A stretch of 64,000 nucleotides of DNA from Variovorax sp. 679 (GTDB taxonomy: Bacteria > Pseudomonadota > Gammaproteobacteria > Burkholderiales > Burkholderiaceae_C): contig NZ_RXFS01000005.1 in assembly GCF_003952185.1 (NCBI RefSeq), positions 310,001-374,000 of the forward strand, in the 5' to 3' direction. Shown one piece after another: positions 1-7,028 of the stretch; position 1 is the first letter of the stretch; each line of letters begins with the position of its first letter. Position numbers and translations under genes: made by a program. Below the pieces are notes generated by a model. That model saw nothing but the letters and a program-made list of their open reading frames with translations. It made no database searches and was not told where the DNA came from.

Positions 1-898
1 GCATCGCCTGCTCGTCGAGGCCGAGTTCGCCGATCTCGTCGAGGAAAAGGGCGCCCTGGTGCGCCGTGCGCAGCAGGCCCGCGCGGTCGCTCGCCGCCCC
101 GGTGAAGGAGCCCTTCTTGTGCCCGAACAGCGTGGACGCCGCTCCGTCGCCACGCAGCGTCGCGCAGTTCACTTCGACGAACGGGCCCGTCATCTGGTGG
201 CGCGACTGCTTCAGTTCGAACATGCGCCGCGCCAGGAAGGACTTGCCCGCGCCCGTCGGTCCGACCAGCAGGATCGGCGCACGCGAGCGCACGGCCACGC
301 GCTCGATCTCGTCGATCAGCGCATTGAAGCGCGCGTTGCGCGTGGCGATGCCGCTCTTCAGGAACGCGACGGCGTCGCGCTGCTCCGCGTCGAAGCGCCG
401 CGCGATCACGTCGTAGCGCGACAGATCGAGGTCGATCAGCGTGCACTTGCCGGCCTCGCCCTCGCGCTGCTTCCGAGGCGGCGAGGTCTGTGCCAGCACG
501 CCGGGCACCACGCGTGATTCGGACAGCAGGAACATGCAGATCTGCGCGACGTGCGTTCCGGTGGTGATGTGCGTCCAGTACTGCTCGCGCTCGGTGTCGA
601 AGCTGTAGCCGCGCGCCCAGTCGTACAGGCGGGTGTAGACCTCGCCGAAGTCCCATGGGTCGGCGAGGTCGAGCGGCACGAGGTTGACGGTGGTCTCGGG
701 CGACACCGTGGCGATATCGGCCTTCACCAGCTCGGCCAGCGCCTTGTGGCGCAGCGTGTAGAGCAGCTCCATGCGCGAGACGACCATGTCCTCGTGCTGC
801 GCGAGCGAGACGGTGGGGCGCCACTTGTTCCAGCGGCCCGCGCCCTGGCCGGCGTCGAGCTGGGTGCCGAGGAAACCGATGACGACGATTGGCTTCAT
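1..898 (-). CDS. rtcR: RtcR, sigma-54-dependent activator of the RNA-repair operon (3' part cut by window edge)
   Basis: Reading leftward from the ATG at 898, the protein starts MKPIVVIGFLGTQLD, the characteristic start of RtcR. About 299 codons are present before the window ends. The first ~180 residues are the CARF-like Rossmann sensor domain, which in this family responds to RNA ends or fragments. The AAA+ domain follows, with a Walker A GPTGAGKS and the sigma-54-contacting loop as GSFTGA. The end of the AAA+ domain and the DNA-binding helix lie outside the window. It is divergent from the slipin/rtcB/rtcA genes, with 737 bp between, and a sigma-54 promoter faces away from it, which is the expected arrangement for a dedicated activator. 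Confidence 0.96.
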   Translation of the reverse strand, partial: MKPIVVIGFLGTQLDAGQGAGRWNKWRPTVSLAQHEDMVVSRMELLYTLRHKALAELVKADIATVSPETTVNLVPLDLADPWDFGEVYTRLYDWARGYSFDTEREQYWTHITTGTHVAQICMFLLSESRVVPGVLAQTSPPRKQREGEAGKCTLIDLDLSRYDVIARRFDAEQRDAVAFLKSGIATRNARFNALIDEIERVAVRSRAPILLVGPTGAGKSFLARRMFELKQSRHQMTGPFVEVNCATLRGDGAASTLFGHKKGSFTGAASDRAGLLRTAHQGALFLDEIGELGLDEQAM

Positions 899-1045
899 GA
901 ATAAAAAGCTATCTTAATTTCTATGAAGTATCTGAATGCTAGCAGTTCGGATATGGCGTGAGTTGAGTGACAGAAAAGAATTTATCTATCCATATCAACG
1001 ACTTGCGTAATTTCCGGGGATGTTCTTGCCTAGCCTTGCCCAACC
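899..1045. promoter_or_regulatory. AT-rich candidate enhancer for RtcR
   Basis: This stretch between the rtcR start and the sigma-54 promoter is visibly AT-richer than its surroundings. It contains a 7-bp inverted repeat, GATATGG at 950-956 and CCATATC at 990-996, and a palindrome TGCTAGCA at about 939-946. Sigma-54 activators bind 80-150 bp upstream of their promoters, so the inverted repeat, 50-100 bp upstream of the -24 element, is a plausible RtcR site. The assignment is inferred from position and symmetry only. Confidence 0.35.
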
Positions 1046-1061
1046 TGGCATGCCAACTGCA
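1046..1061 (+). promoter_or_regulatory. Sigma-54 (-24/-12) promoter of the RNA-repair operon
   Basis: The sequence TGGCATGCCAACTGCA has the GG (1047-1048) and GC (1059-1060) dinucleotides exactly 10 bases apart, matching the sigma-54 consensus TGGCAC-N5-TTGCA at most positions. It points away from rtcR, toward the slipin and rtcB genes. Transcription should start near 1071-1073, placing the tRNA-like RNA at 1178-1300 inside the transcript. RtcR requires sigma-54, so promoter type and regulator agree. Confidence 0.8.
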
Positions 1062-1177
1062 ATAGACAACCCGTCGGATGCAGTTCATCCGCTCGCAGGT
1101 GTCGCATTCAAGCGGCCCGGTGCCGCAGGCCAGATCCTGTCTTGGGCTCGCGGTATGTCGCTGTTGAACTGGCTGGC

Positions 1178-1300
1178 AACTGAACTTGATTCAGTTCTGC
1201 TCATGGTTGAGCGCCGTGCTAACCACATGGAGTTGCGGGTTCGATTCCCGCGAAAAACCCTGGCGGTGCTCGCACCGCCATCTGATGGGGCGAAAGCCCC
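1178..1300 (+). ncRNA. Structured tRNA-like RNA in the rtc operon leader (Y-RNA-like?)
   Basis: Read directly, this folds as a chain of helices. First comes a 7-bp hairpin AACTGAA/TTCAGTT (1178-1196). A D-arm follows: GCTC 1199-1202 with GAGC 1209-1212, and a loop containing GG. Next is an anticodon-like arm: CCGTG 1214-1218, 7-nt loop CTAACCA, CATGG 1226-1230. Then a perfect T-arm: GCGGG 1235-1239, loop TTCGATT, CCCGC 1247-1251. Two hairpins end it, TGGCGGTG/CACCGCCA (1261-1280) and GGGGC-GAAA-GCCCC (1287-1300). There is no acceptor stem or CCA; the bases where the 5' acceptor strand should be are in the first hairpin. Bacterial Y RNAs are known to mimic tRNA in this way, and YrlA lies beside rtcBA in Salmonella. 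The fold is seen; the RNA's role is inferred. No T-run follows, so it is probably co-transcribed with slipin. Confidence 0.62.
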
Positions 1301-1635
1301 CCGCCCCGGCACACCGGAGCGATGGCGCAAGGCCCCAAAAAGCCCTGCGCGCGCGACACAGTGCCAAGCGCAGGCGGCTTGCGCGCTGTGTGCGTGGCAG
1401 GGAACTGCGTGCGGCCATCGACGGTGAGGAAAGTGACGGCGTTGCACATGCAACGAGGGAGGCACCGACCGGACCGCGCGACCGCCGCATGACAGGCCTT
1501 GGCTGTCGCAGTGTCCGCCGCCTGCCCTTTCGTGGGCCTGGATCGATTGATTGATGAATGAACGACCGATTGACTGGCTGAGCGAACGAAGAACGAATCG
1601 GACGAACGGCCGAACCGAACAAACAGGAGAAAAAA
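1301..1635 (+). other. Long untranslated leader of the slipin gene
   Basis: No credible gene is visible. The first half can fold: the complementary arms CGCGACACAG and CTGTGTGCG (around 1350-1395) enclose a CAAGC/GCTTG hairpin. The second half (about 1545-1625) is an unusual, nearly unstructured stretch with a loose four-base rhythm (gatt, gatg, aatg, aacg and variants) leading into a strong ribosome site AGGAG eight or so bases before the slipin ATG. Confidence 0.5.
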
Positions 1636-2787
1636 ATGCTGGGCTTCAACCAATACACCATCAAGAAGAACGAACGCGCATTGCTGCTGCGCAACGGTGA
1701 TTTCGAGCGACTGCTCGGTCCGGGAAAGCACCGCGTGTTCGCAGGCTTCGATACCGTCCAGCTGCAACGTTTCTCGCTCGCCGAGCCGGTGTTCGAGCAC
1801 GAGCTGGCCGATTACTTCCTGGCGCGCGAACCCGAACTGGTCGAGCGCGAGTTCGTGCAGGTGTCTCTGGGGGAAACCCAGGTCGGCCTGCGCCACGAGG
1901 ACGGTGTGCTGGTGCAGATCCTGCCGCCTGCGACGCGCAAGCTGTATTGGCGCGGCCTGCGCGAGCAGCGCATCGACGTGATCGACGTGGCGGCCGATGC
2001 GCGCCTGCCGGCCGAGCTGCTCGCAAAGCTGCAGAGCGTGGCTCTGCGTCCGCGTGCGGTGCAGGGGCTCGAAGGTGTGCTGCTGGTGCAGGTACCCGAA
2101 TTCCATGCCGGCGTGCTGACGCTCGAAGGGCAGATGCAGGCGCTGCTGCCGCCGGGAAACCACGGTTTCTGGCGCTTCAACCGTCAGGTTGCCATGACCA
2201 GCGTGGACCTGCGTTCGCAGATCGCCGAAGTGAGCGGACAGGAAATCCTGACCCGCGACAAGGTGGGCCTGCGACTGAACATGTCGGCCGTGTGGCGGTT
2301 CACCGATGTGCGGCAGGCCATGGCGCAGATGCCCAAGCCCGCCGAGCATGTGTATCGCGAGTTGCAGTTCGGGCTACGTGCCGCCGTCGGCGAGCAGACG
2401 CTCGATGCTCTCCTGGAGAACAAGGCGGCGATCGACCAGACGGTGCTGGTGCAGGTGCGCGAGCGGCTGGAAGGTTCGGGTATCGCGCTGGAAAGCGTGG
2501 GCGTGAAAGACATCATCCTGCCCGGCGAGATGAAGACCATCCTCGCCCAGGTGGTGGAGGCCGAGAAGTCGGCCCAGGCCAACGTGATCCGTCGCCGCGA
2601 GGAAACCGCGGCAACGCGCTCGCTGCTGAACACCGCCAAGGTGATGGAGGGCAACCCGGTTGCATTGCGGATGAAGGAACTCGAAACGCTGGAACGGGTG
2701 GCCGAGCGGATCGACAAGATCTCTGTGATCGGTGGGCTTGATCAGGTGCTCAACGGACTGGTGACGCTTCGGCCGAACGGTTCCTGA
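1636..2787 (+). CDS. Slipin, SPFH/band-7 domain protein of the RNA-repair operon
   Basis: This 383-residue protein has the SPFH/band-7 fold typical of slipins. A beta-rich N-terminal half contains an RNGDFERLLGPGKH motif that is repeated in degraded form as LEGQMQALLPPGNH near residue 170. The band-7 core around residues 190-300 includes DVRQAMAQM and VKDIILPGEMK, and an Ala/Glu/Arg-rich coiled segment follows (VEAEKSAQANVIRRREE). There is no obvious N-terminal membrane helix, unlike stomatins. It is the first protein gene after the sigma-54 promoter, with AGGAG ahead of the ATG. Slipins recur in rtcB neighbourhoods of other bacteria, where a scaffolding role is suspected but unproven. Both flanks hold tRNA-like elements. 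The family call is firm; its function here is unknown. Confidence 0.88.
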   Translation: MLGFNQYTIKKNERALLLRNGDFERLLGPGKHRVFAGFDTVQLQRFSLAEPVFEHELADYFLAREPELVEREFVQVSLGETQVGLRHEDGVLVQILPPATRKLYWRGLREQRIDVIDVAADARLPAELLAKLQSVALRPRAVQGLEGVLLVQVPEFHAGVLTLEGQMQALLPPGNHGFWRFNRQVAMTSVDLRSQIAEVSGQEILTRDKVGLRLNMSAVWRFTDVRQAMAQMPKPAEHVYRELQFGLRAAVGEQTLDALLENKAAIDQTVLVQVRERLEGSGIALESVGVKDIILPGEMKTILAQVVEAEKSAQANVIRRREETAATRSLLNTAKVMEGNPVALRMKELETLERVAERIDKISVIGGLDQVLNGLVTLRPNGS

Positions 2788-2976
2788 GCAATAGGCAAAG
2801 AGAGATACGGGCACGCAGGCACAGAAGGGAGCGCCACTGCCAAAAATGTTGATATTGCCGGCAGCCTGGGTAAGACCAGGTACGGCGGGCAAGTCGGTCG
2901 ACGAGCAAGGTTGAGGATGCAGGTGCTGGCTCCGATGACGGGTCTGTCACTGGCGCGCGTTTCCAATCGTCGACTG

Positions 2977-3041
2977 GGCCATCGGACTCAAGAACCATGG
3001 TCGCCGTATTGATGCGGGTTCGAATCCCGCCGTGTCCACCA
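2977..3041 (+). ncRNA. tRNA-like 3' module with T-arm and encoded CCA end
   Basis: This lies in the 277-bp gap (2788-3064) after slipin. A hairpin pairs 2977-2982 with 2997-3002 and, past one bulged C, 2984-2985 with 2995-2996. It exposes the loop CTCAAGA (2987-2993), which has the shape of a tRNA-Leu(CAA) anticodon loop. A perfect T-arm follows: GCGGG 3014-3018, loop TTCGAAT, CCCGC 3026-3030. Then come seven acceptor-like bases CGTGTCC, a discriminator A and CCA (3039-3041). No normal D-arm or adjacent 5' acceptor strand is present. GGGCACG at 2809-2815 could pair with CGTGTCC over seven pairs with one G-U, which would make a ~233-nt RNA closed like a tRNA, but such a match could be chance. 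The rest of the gap holds no gene I can support. Confidence 0.5.
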
Positions 3042-3064
3042 ACTTTGTGAGCGAAGAATTGATT

Positions 3065-4075
3065 ATGTACAAGCTGAATAAAAAAGAAATTGCTTCAACT
3101 TTTCACGTGAATTTGGATGGGATCGCCTCGGATCTCATTCGAGCGCACTCGCTCAAATTTACTCAGGATGTTGTGAATCTGAGTTCACCGTTGTTCCGCT
3201 GGCTAGATTTCAGGCTTCGCTATGTCGACCCAGCTCCGCGCCAAATCGTCTTCTCTGACAAGTTTTCGGTTTCCCGGATGCCCGCAAGTGTGCAAGTAGC
3301 CCTGGAAAAATTGATTCGAATGATCGAAGAGGGAAAGGACATCAATCCCTATCAAGGGCGTGGCCTCCTCAAGAACGATGTAAGCCGTGAGTTGCGTGAT
3401 AGTAGAACTGACTTGTTATGGGCCGACTGGGGGATCACTCACTTCCATCTTGATGCAACACCGATTCCTGCTGGGCAGTACTTTTCCATCCCCGCCGACT
3501 ATCTGGTTTTTTGTATTGTCAGTGCCGATGCTGTTGCCTTTGTCGACGTACTTAGGCATCCCCATGGGGACGGATTTAGTGATCGCTCTTTGATTGAAAC
3601 TGTTCATCGAAATTGGCCCGAGTACTTGGATATGTTCAAGTTGAAGGGCGTCCTGCCGGGAGGTTCTTTGAGCCAATCAGAAATTTATCTCCTTAGAAAG
3701 AACGGAATCAACCCTCCTCTGGTTTTAGGTGACTCGGTGTACATGTCTCCTGGCATGGGCATAACCAGCGCATCGACTCCCGCAAAAGTGACTTTGATCA
3801 TGCATCGCTTACAGGACACTGTTGATGAACTGGCCAAGGTCATATGCGAAGAAGAGGGTCAAGTCTCGAAAATCTTGCGGGAGAACGGATCGGGTGCACC
3901 AGTTCTTTCTCTATGCATCACGGAAAGAGGTCTCGTTGTGCACGACGAGACTTCAAATATCGCCTTCACGCTTTCGAAGTTACGCGGCATGGAGGAGGCT
4001 TGCGATTTGATGACCCCTTCATGGGCTATCGAGAAATTACTGGCGAATGCCATACCTAGAGTTGAAAAGTTATGA
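3065..4075 (+). CDS. AT-rich protein of unknown function, translationally coupled to rtcB
   Basis: I do not recognise a characterised family in this 336-residue protein. Its base composition is clearly lower in G+C than every neighbour, with many TTT, AAA, ATT and TTG codons, which suggests recent acquisition. The central segment has the pattern LLWADWGITHFHL (around residue 128), then a hydrophobic strand pair and VHRNWPEYLD. From memory, similar WGI-H-HL plus NWPE patterns occur in uncharacterised mobile-element proteins. No signal peptide or membrane helix is seen. The ATG at 3065 is chosen over a GTG at 3032 because the latter lies inside the tRNA-like acceptor region. Its TGA overlaps the rtcB ATG as ATGA at 4072, so the two are translated together. 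An RNA-end-binding or RNA-cleaving role is only a guess from context. Confidence 0.8.
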   Translation: MYKLNKKEIASTFHVNLDGIASDLIRAHSLKFTQDVVNLSSPLFRWLDFRLRYVDPAPRQIVFSDKFSVSRMPASVQVALEKLIRMIEEGKDINPYQGRGLLKNDVSRELRDSRTDLLWADWGITHFHLDATPIPAGQYFSIPADYLVFCIVSADAVAFVDVLRHPHGDGFSDRSLIETVHRNWPEYLDMFKLKGVLPGGSLSQSEIYLLRKNGINPPLVLGDSVYMSPGMGITSASTPAKVTLIMHRLQDTVDELAKVICEEEGQVSKILRENGSGAPVLSLCITERGLVVHDETSNIAFTLSKLRGMEEACDLMTPSWAIEKLLANAIPRVEKL

Positions 4076-5298
4076 AGCAAGAAAACTACAACCTGCACGA
4101 AGTCGAGAACGGCGTGCCCGTGAAGATGTGGACCCGCGGCGTGCCCGTGGAAGACGAGGCGCAGAAGCAACTCGAGAACGCCGCGCGCCTGCCCATCGTG
4201 TTCAAGCACATCGCGGCCATGCCCGACGTGCACTACGGCATCGGCGCGACGGTGGGTTCGGTGATCCCGACCTTCAAGGCCATCATCCCGGCCGCGGTGG
4301 GCGTGGATATCGGTTGCGGAATGATGGCGTGCAAGACCACGCTGCATGCCAACGACCTGCCCGACAACCTGGCGCCGCTGCGCTCGGCGATCGAGAAGGC
4401 CGTGCCGCACGGCTCCAATCCCAAGCGCATGGGCCGCGACAAGGGCTCGTGGGAAACGCCGCCGAACGAAACCGACGTGGCGTGGGGTGCACTCGTGGAC
4501 GAGTTCGACGCGATCTGCGAAGACTACCCGCGCCTGAAGAACACCAACAACCACAAGCACCTGGGAACGCTGGGTACGGGCAACCACTTCATCGAGGTGT
4601 GTCTGGACGAGGCGGGTTCCGTGTGGTTCATGCTGCACTCGGGTTCGCGCGGCGTGGGTAACGCCATCGGCACGCACTTCATCGAACTCGCGAAGAAGGA
4701 CGCCGAGCAGCACCAACGCAACCTGCCCGACCAGGACCTGGCGTACTTCGAAGAGGGCGCCAAGTACTTCGGCGACTACGTGCGCGCGGTGGGCTGGGCC
4801 CAGAAGTTCGCGCGTGCGAACCGCGAAGTGATGATGCAGCGCGTGGTCGCGGCCGCGCGCAAGGTCATCACCAAGCCTTTCGAGGCGCACGTGGAAGCGG
4901 TGAACTGCCACCATAACTACGTGAGTCGCGAGACGCACTTCGGCGAGGACGTGCTCGTGACCCGCAAGGGCGCGGTGAGCGCGAAGGCCGGCGAGCTGGG
5001 GATCATCCCCGGAAGCATGGGCGCCAAGAGCTACATCGTGCGCGGAAAGGGCAACCCCGAGAGCTTCATGAGCTGCAGCCATGGCGCCGGTCGAAAGATG
5101 AGCCGTACGAAGGCCAAGAAGCTCTACACCGTGGCCGATCAGATCGCCGCGACGGAAGGCGTGGAATGCCGAAAGGACGCCGACGTGATCGACGAGATCC
5201 CGATGGCCTACAAGGATATCGACGCGGTGATGGATGCGCAGAAGGACCTGGTGGAGGTGGTCTACACGCTCAAGCAGGTTGTTTGCGTGAAGGGTTGA
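4072..5298 (+). CDS. rtcB: RtcB, GTP-dependent RNA ligase
   Basis: This 408-residue protein is the same length as E. coli RtcB and is a full family member. RtcB joins RNA 2',3'-cyclic-phosphate or 3'-phosphate ends to 5'-OH ends through a guanylylated histidine with manganese. The expected residues are visible: Asp79 and Cys82 in VGVDIGCGM, Asn171/His172 in GTGNHFIEV, His189 in LHSGSRG, His280-281 in CHHNYVSRE, and the guanylylation histidine at residue 337 in SCSHGAGRKMSR. The start overlaps the stop of the AT-rich upstream gene. The gene sits in the middle of the operon and would be induced by RtcR through sigma-54. Likely substrates are cleaved tRNAs or other structured RNAs. Confidence 0.98.
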   Translation: MKQENYNLHEVENGVPVKMWTRGVPVEDEAQKQLENAARLPIVFKHIAAMPDVHYGIGATVGSVIPTFKAIIPAAVGVDIGCGMMACKTTLHANDLPDNLAPLRSAIEKAVPHGSNPKRMGRDKGSWETPPNETDVAWGALVDEFDAICEDYPRLKNTNNHKHLGTLGTGNHFIEVCLDEAGSVWFMLHSGSRGVGNAIGTHFIELAKKDAEQHQRNLPDQDLAYFEEGAKYFGDYVRAVGWAQKFARANREVMMQRVVAAARKVITKPFEAHVEAVNCHHNYVSRETHFGEDVLVTRKGAVSAKAGELGIIPGSMGAKSYIVRGKGNPESFMSCSHGAGRKMSRTKAKKLYTVADQIAATEGVECRKDADVIDEIPMAYKDIDAVMDAQKDLVEVVYTLKQVVCVKG

Positions 5299-5391
5299 AG
5301 GTGAGGTCGAAATACGGTCTCACTGTGGCGCTGTAGAGGAAAGGCCGTCGGACGGCCTGCCCTCGCAGTGCAGTATGCGAGGGTTTGAAAG
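5299..5391 (+). promoter_or_regulatory. Intergenic hairpin cluster hiding the next gene's ribosome site
   Basis: Three inverted repeats fill the 93-base gap. They are GTGAG 5301-5305 with CTCAC 5319-5323; AGGCCG 5342-5347 with CGGCCT 5353-5358; and a perfect 8-bp CCCTCGCA 5360-5367 with TGCGAGGG 5376-5383. The last 3' arm contains GAGGG (5379-5383), which is the likely ribosome-binding site for the ATG at 5392, so folding should restrict translation. No T-run follows any stem, so these are not ordinary terminators. They may be processing sites or a translational switch. Confidence 0.5.
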
Positions 5392-6033
5392 ATGAAAAGC
5401 AACAAGCAACGCCGCGCCGAGATCAAAGCGCATCGCCTCGAACGTGCCGCTGCGCTGGCTGCGCGTCTGCGCGTGCAGGACGTCCGTCTGCCGCAGATCG
5501 AGTGGGCGCATCCGCTCGACTGGGAGCCGGCAGATCGGCTCGTCCTGGGGCTGTACAACAACACGTACAGTCCACTGCCCGCCTTCTATGCGGCACGCCA
5601 GTTCACCTGCCGCGATTGCGGAGCTGAAGAGGTGTGGACGGCCAAGCAGCAGAAATGGTGGTACGAGACGATGCACGGCCATATCGATAGCCGTGCCGTG
5701 CGTTGTCTTGCATGTCGACGCGCACGGCGCGAGCGATTGCGGACCGCCGCACCTGGCGCCAACCTTCTGCTTGAAAAGACGGATCGCCTGCGTGCATTGG
5801 GTGCGGCGAAGCCGAGCGCGCAAGCCAAGTCCGAAGTCGAGGCTGCACTGCAAAGCAAATGGTGGAGCCTGCGCGTCGTGGCGATACAGACAATGGGGCG
5901 CTGGGGCGGCGAGGCGAACCTTGCAAGGCTCCATGCGTTCATGGCGGCTCGTCCGGAAGGCGGGCGCCGATATTTCGGATGGGAACGGGTTGCTGCGGAT
6001 GCCGCGAGGAGCGCGCTGACGCGCAGGGAGTGA
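5392..6033 (+). CDS. Zinc-ribbon (zf-trcl-like) protein of the RNA-repair operon
   Basis: A 213-residue cytoplasmic protein. A basic N-terminus rich in Arg and Lys (residues 1-30) is followed by a four-cysteine zinc ribbon, FTCRDCGAEEVW (Cys73, Cys76) and RCLACRRARR (Cys105, Cys108), of the 'probable zinc-ribbon' type. The C-terminal third, SLRVVAIQTMGRWGG and onward, looks like one or two HEAT-type helical hairpins. A basic tail plus zinc ribbon suits nucleic-acid binding, but no activity can be assigned. It ends eight bases before the RNase Z-like gene, so it is in the same operon. Its ribosome site is enclosed in a hairpin, suggesting separate translational control. Confidence 0.72.
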   Translation: MKSNKQRRAEIKAHRLERAAALAARLRVQDVRLPQIEWAHPLDWEPADRLVLGLYNNTYSPLPAFYAARQFTCRDCGAEEVWTAKQQKWWYETMHGHIDSRAVRCLACRRARRERLRTAAPGANLLLEKTDRLRALGAAKPSAQAKSEVEAALQSKWWSLRVVAIQTMGRWGGEANLARLHAFMAARPEGGRRYFGWERVAADAARSALTRRE

Positions 6034-6041
6034 TCGAAAAG

Positions 6042-7001
6042 ATGATGATGAAGCTGATTTTCCTGGGTACCTCTTCCGGCACCCCCACGCGCCACCGCAA
6101 CGTCTCCGGCCTCGCGGTGCAGACGGTGCTCGGCGCCGACTGGTTCCTGATCGACTGCGGCGAGGGCACGCAGCACCGCGTGCTGCAGACGCCGCTGTCC
6201 CTGAATGACCTGGCCGCCGTCTGCATCACGCATGTGCACGGCGACCACTGCTACGGCTTGCCGGGACTGCTCGCGAGTGCAGGCATGGGCAAGCGCACGA
6301 AGCCGCTGAAGCTGATTGCGCCACTGCCGGTATGGCAATGGTTCGAGGCTACGCGTGCGTTGACCGATCTGCATCTGCCCTACGAAGTCGAGCATGTGGA
6401 TCTCGAAGCGCAGCAACTGGTGTATGAGGCACCCGGAGTGCGCATCGAACGTCATGCGTTGCTGCATCGAGTGCCCAGCCACGCCTATCGCGTGCAGGTC
6501 GAGACGCGGCGCGTGCGGCTGAAGGCAGATGCGCTGCGAGCCGTCGGCTTGCCTCCCGGTCCGGCGTGGCGCGCGCTGCAGAGCGGCGACGATGTGCCCT
6601 TCGACGGCGGAGTGCTGCGAAGTGCCGACTTCGCGGATACGCAGGTCGACACGGCGGCTGCGCTGGTCGGCGGCGACAACGCCGATCCGGCGCTGCTGCG
6701 CGATGCCTGCAAGGGCGTGCAGCTGCTGGTGCACGAAGCCACCTTCACGCAGGACGCGCTCGACAAGGTCGGTCCCGGCCCGATGCACAGCTCCGCACGC
6801 CTGCTCGCCGAGTTCGCGCAGTCCGTCGAAGTGCCGAACCTGATCCTTACGCATTTCAGCGCGCGCCACCAGAACGAGGAAGGCATTGCGGCGCTGATGG
6901 CCGAGACGCAGGCGCACTACCGCGGCCATGCGTTCCTGGCCAACGACTTGGACACATACGAACTCGACAGTGCCGGCAACGTCACCGTCACCCGAAGCTG
7001 A
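6042..7001 (+). CDS. RNase Z/ElaC-like tRNA 3'-processing metallo-beta-lactamase
   Basis: This 319-residue protein follows the short-form RNase Z (RNase BN) pattern from end to end. The metal motif THVHGDH gives His64, His66, Asp68 and His69. Further ligands are His142 in LLHRVPSH, Asp212 in GGDN and His271 in LTHFSARH, with numbering almost identical to E. coli RNase BN. The GGDN sequence replaces the more usual GDT. RNase Z cuts tRNA precursors 3' of the discriminator base and can trim 3' ends. Placing it in an rtcB/rtcA operon suggests it clears damaged or immature 3' ends before repair. The ATG at 6042 is one of three consecutive candidates and lies eight bases after the upstream stop. 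It could act on the operon's own tRNA-like RNAs, which is inference. Confidence 0.88.
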   Translation: MMMKLIFLGTSSGTPTRHRNVSGLAVQTVLGADWFLIDCGEGTQHRVLQTPLSLNDLAAVCITHVHGDHCYGLPGLLASAGMGKRTKPLKLIAPLPVWQWFEATRALTDLHLPYEVEHVDLEAQQLVYEAPGVRIERHALLHRVPSHAYRVQVETRRVRLKADALRAVGLPPGPAWRALQSGDDVPFDGGVLRSADFADTQVDTAAALVGGDNADPALLRDACKGVQLLVHEATFTQDALDKVGPGPMHSSARLLAEFAQSVEVPNLILTHFSARHQNEEGIAALMAETQAHYRGHAFLANDLDTYELDSAGNVTVTRS

Positions 7002-7028
7002 TTGAAGAAGAAAGAAAAGAAGATTGCC

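Noticed and set aside
1190..1262. A functional tRNA gene
   Set aside because: D-, anticodon- and T-arms are present but the acceptor strands do not pair (only three of seven positions) and there is no CCA, so it is called tRNA-like RNA and not tRNA.
3014..3041. tRNA 3' end as an attachment site (attL) of an integrated element carrying the AT-rich gene
   Set aside because: No second copy of the T-arm/CCA sequence is seen near the other edge (about 4075), no integrase is present, and the gene is joined to rtcB by an ATGA overlap.
3032..3064. GTG 3032 as the start of the unknown gene
   Set aside because: It lies within the tRNA-like acceptor bases; ATG 3065 avoids the overlap and still follows a purine-rich stretch.
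5859..6041. N-terminal extension of the RNase Z-like protein
   Set aside because: The frame is open upstream but overlaps the zinc-ribbon gene, and the family start (MKLIFLGTSSG) is at 6042-6048.
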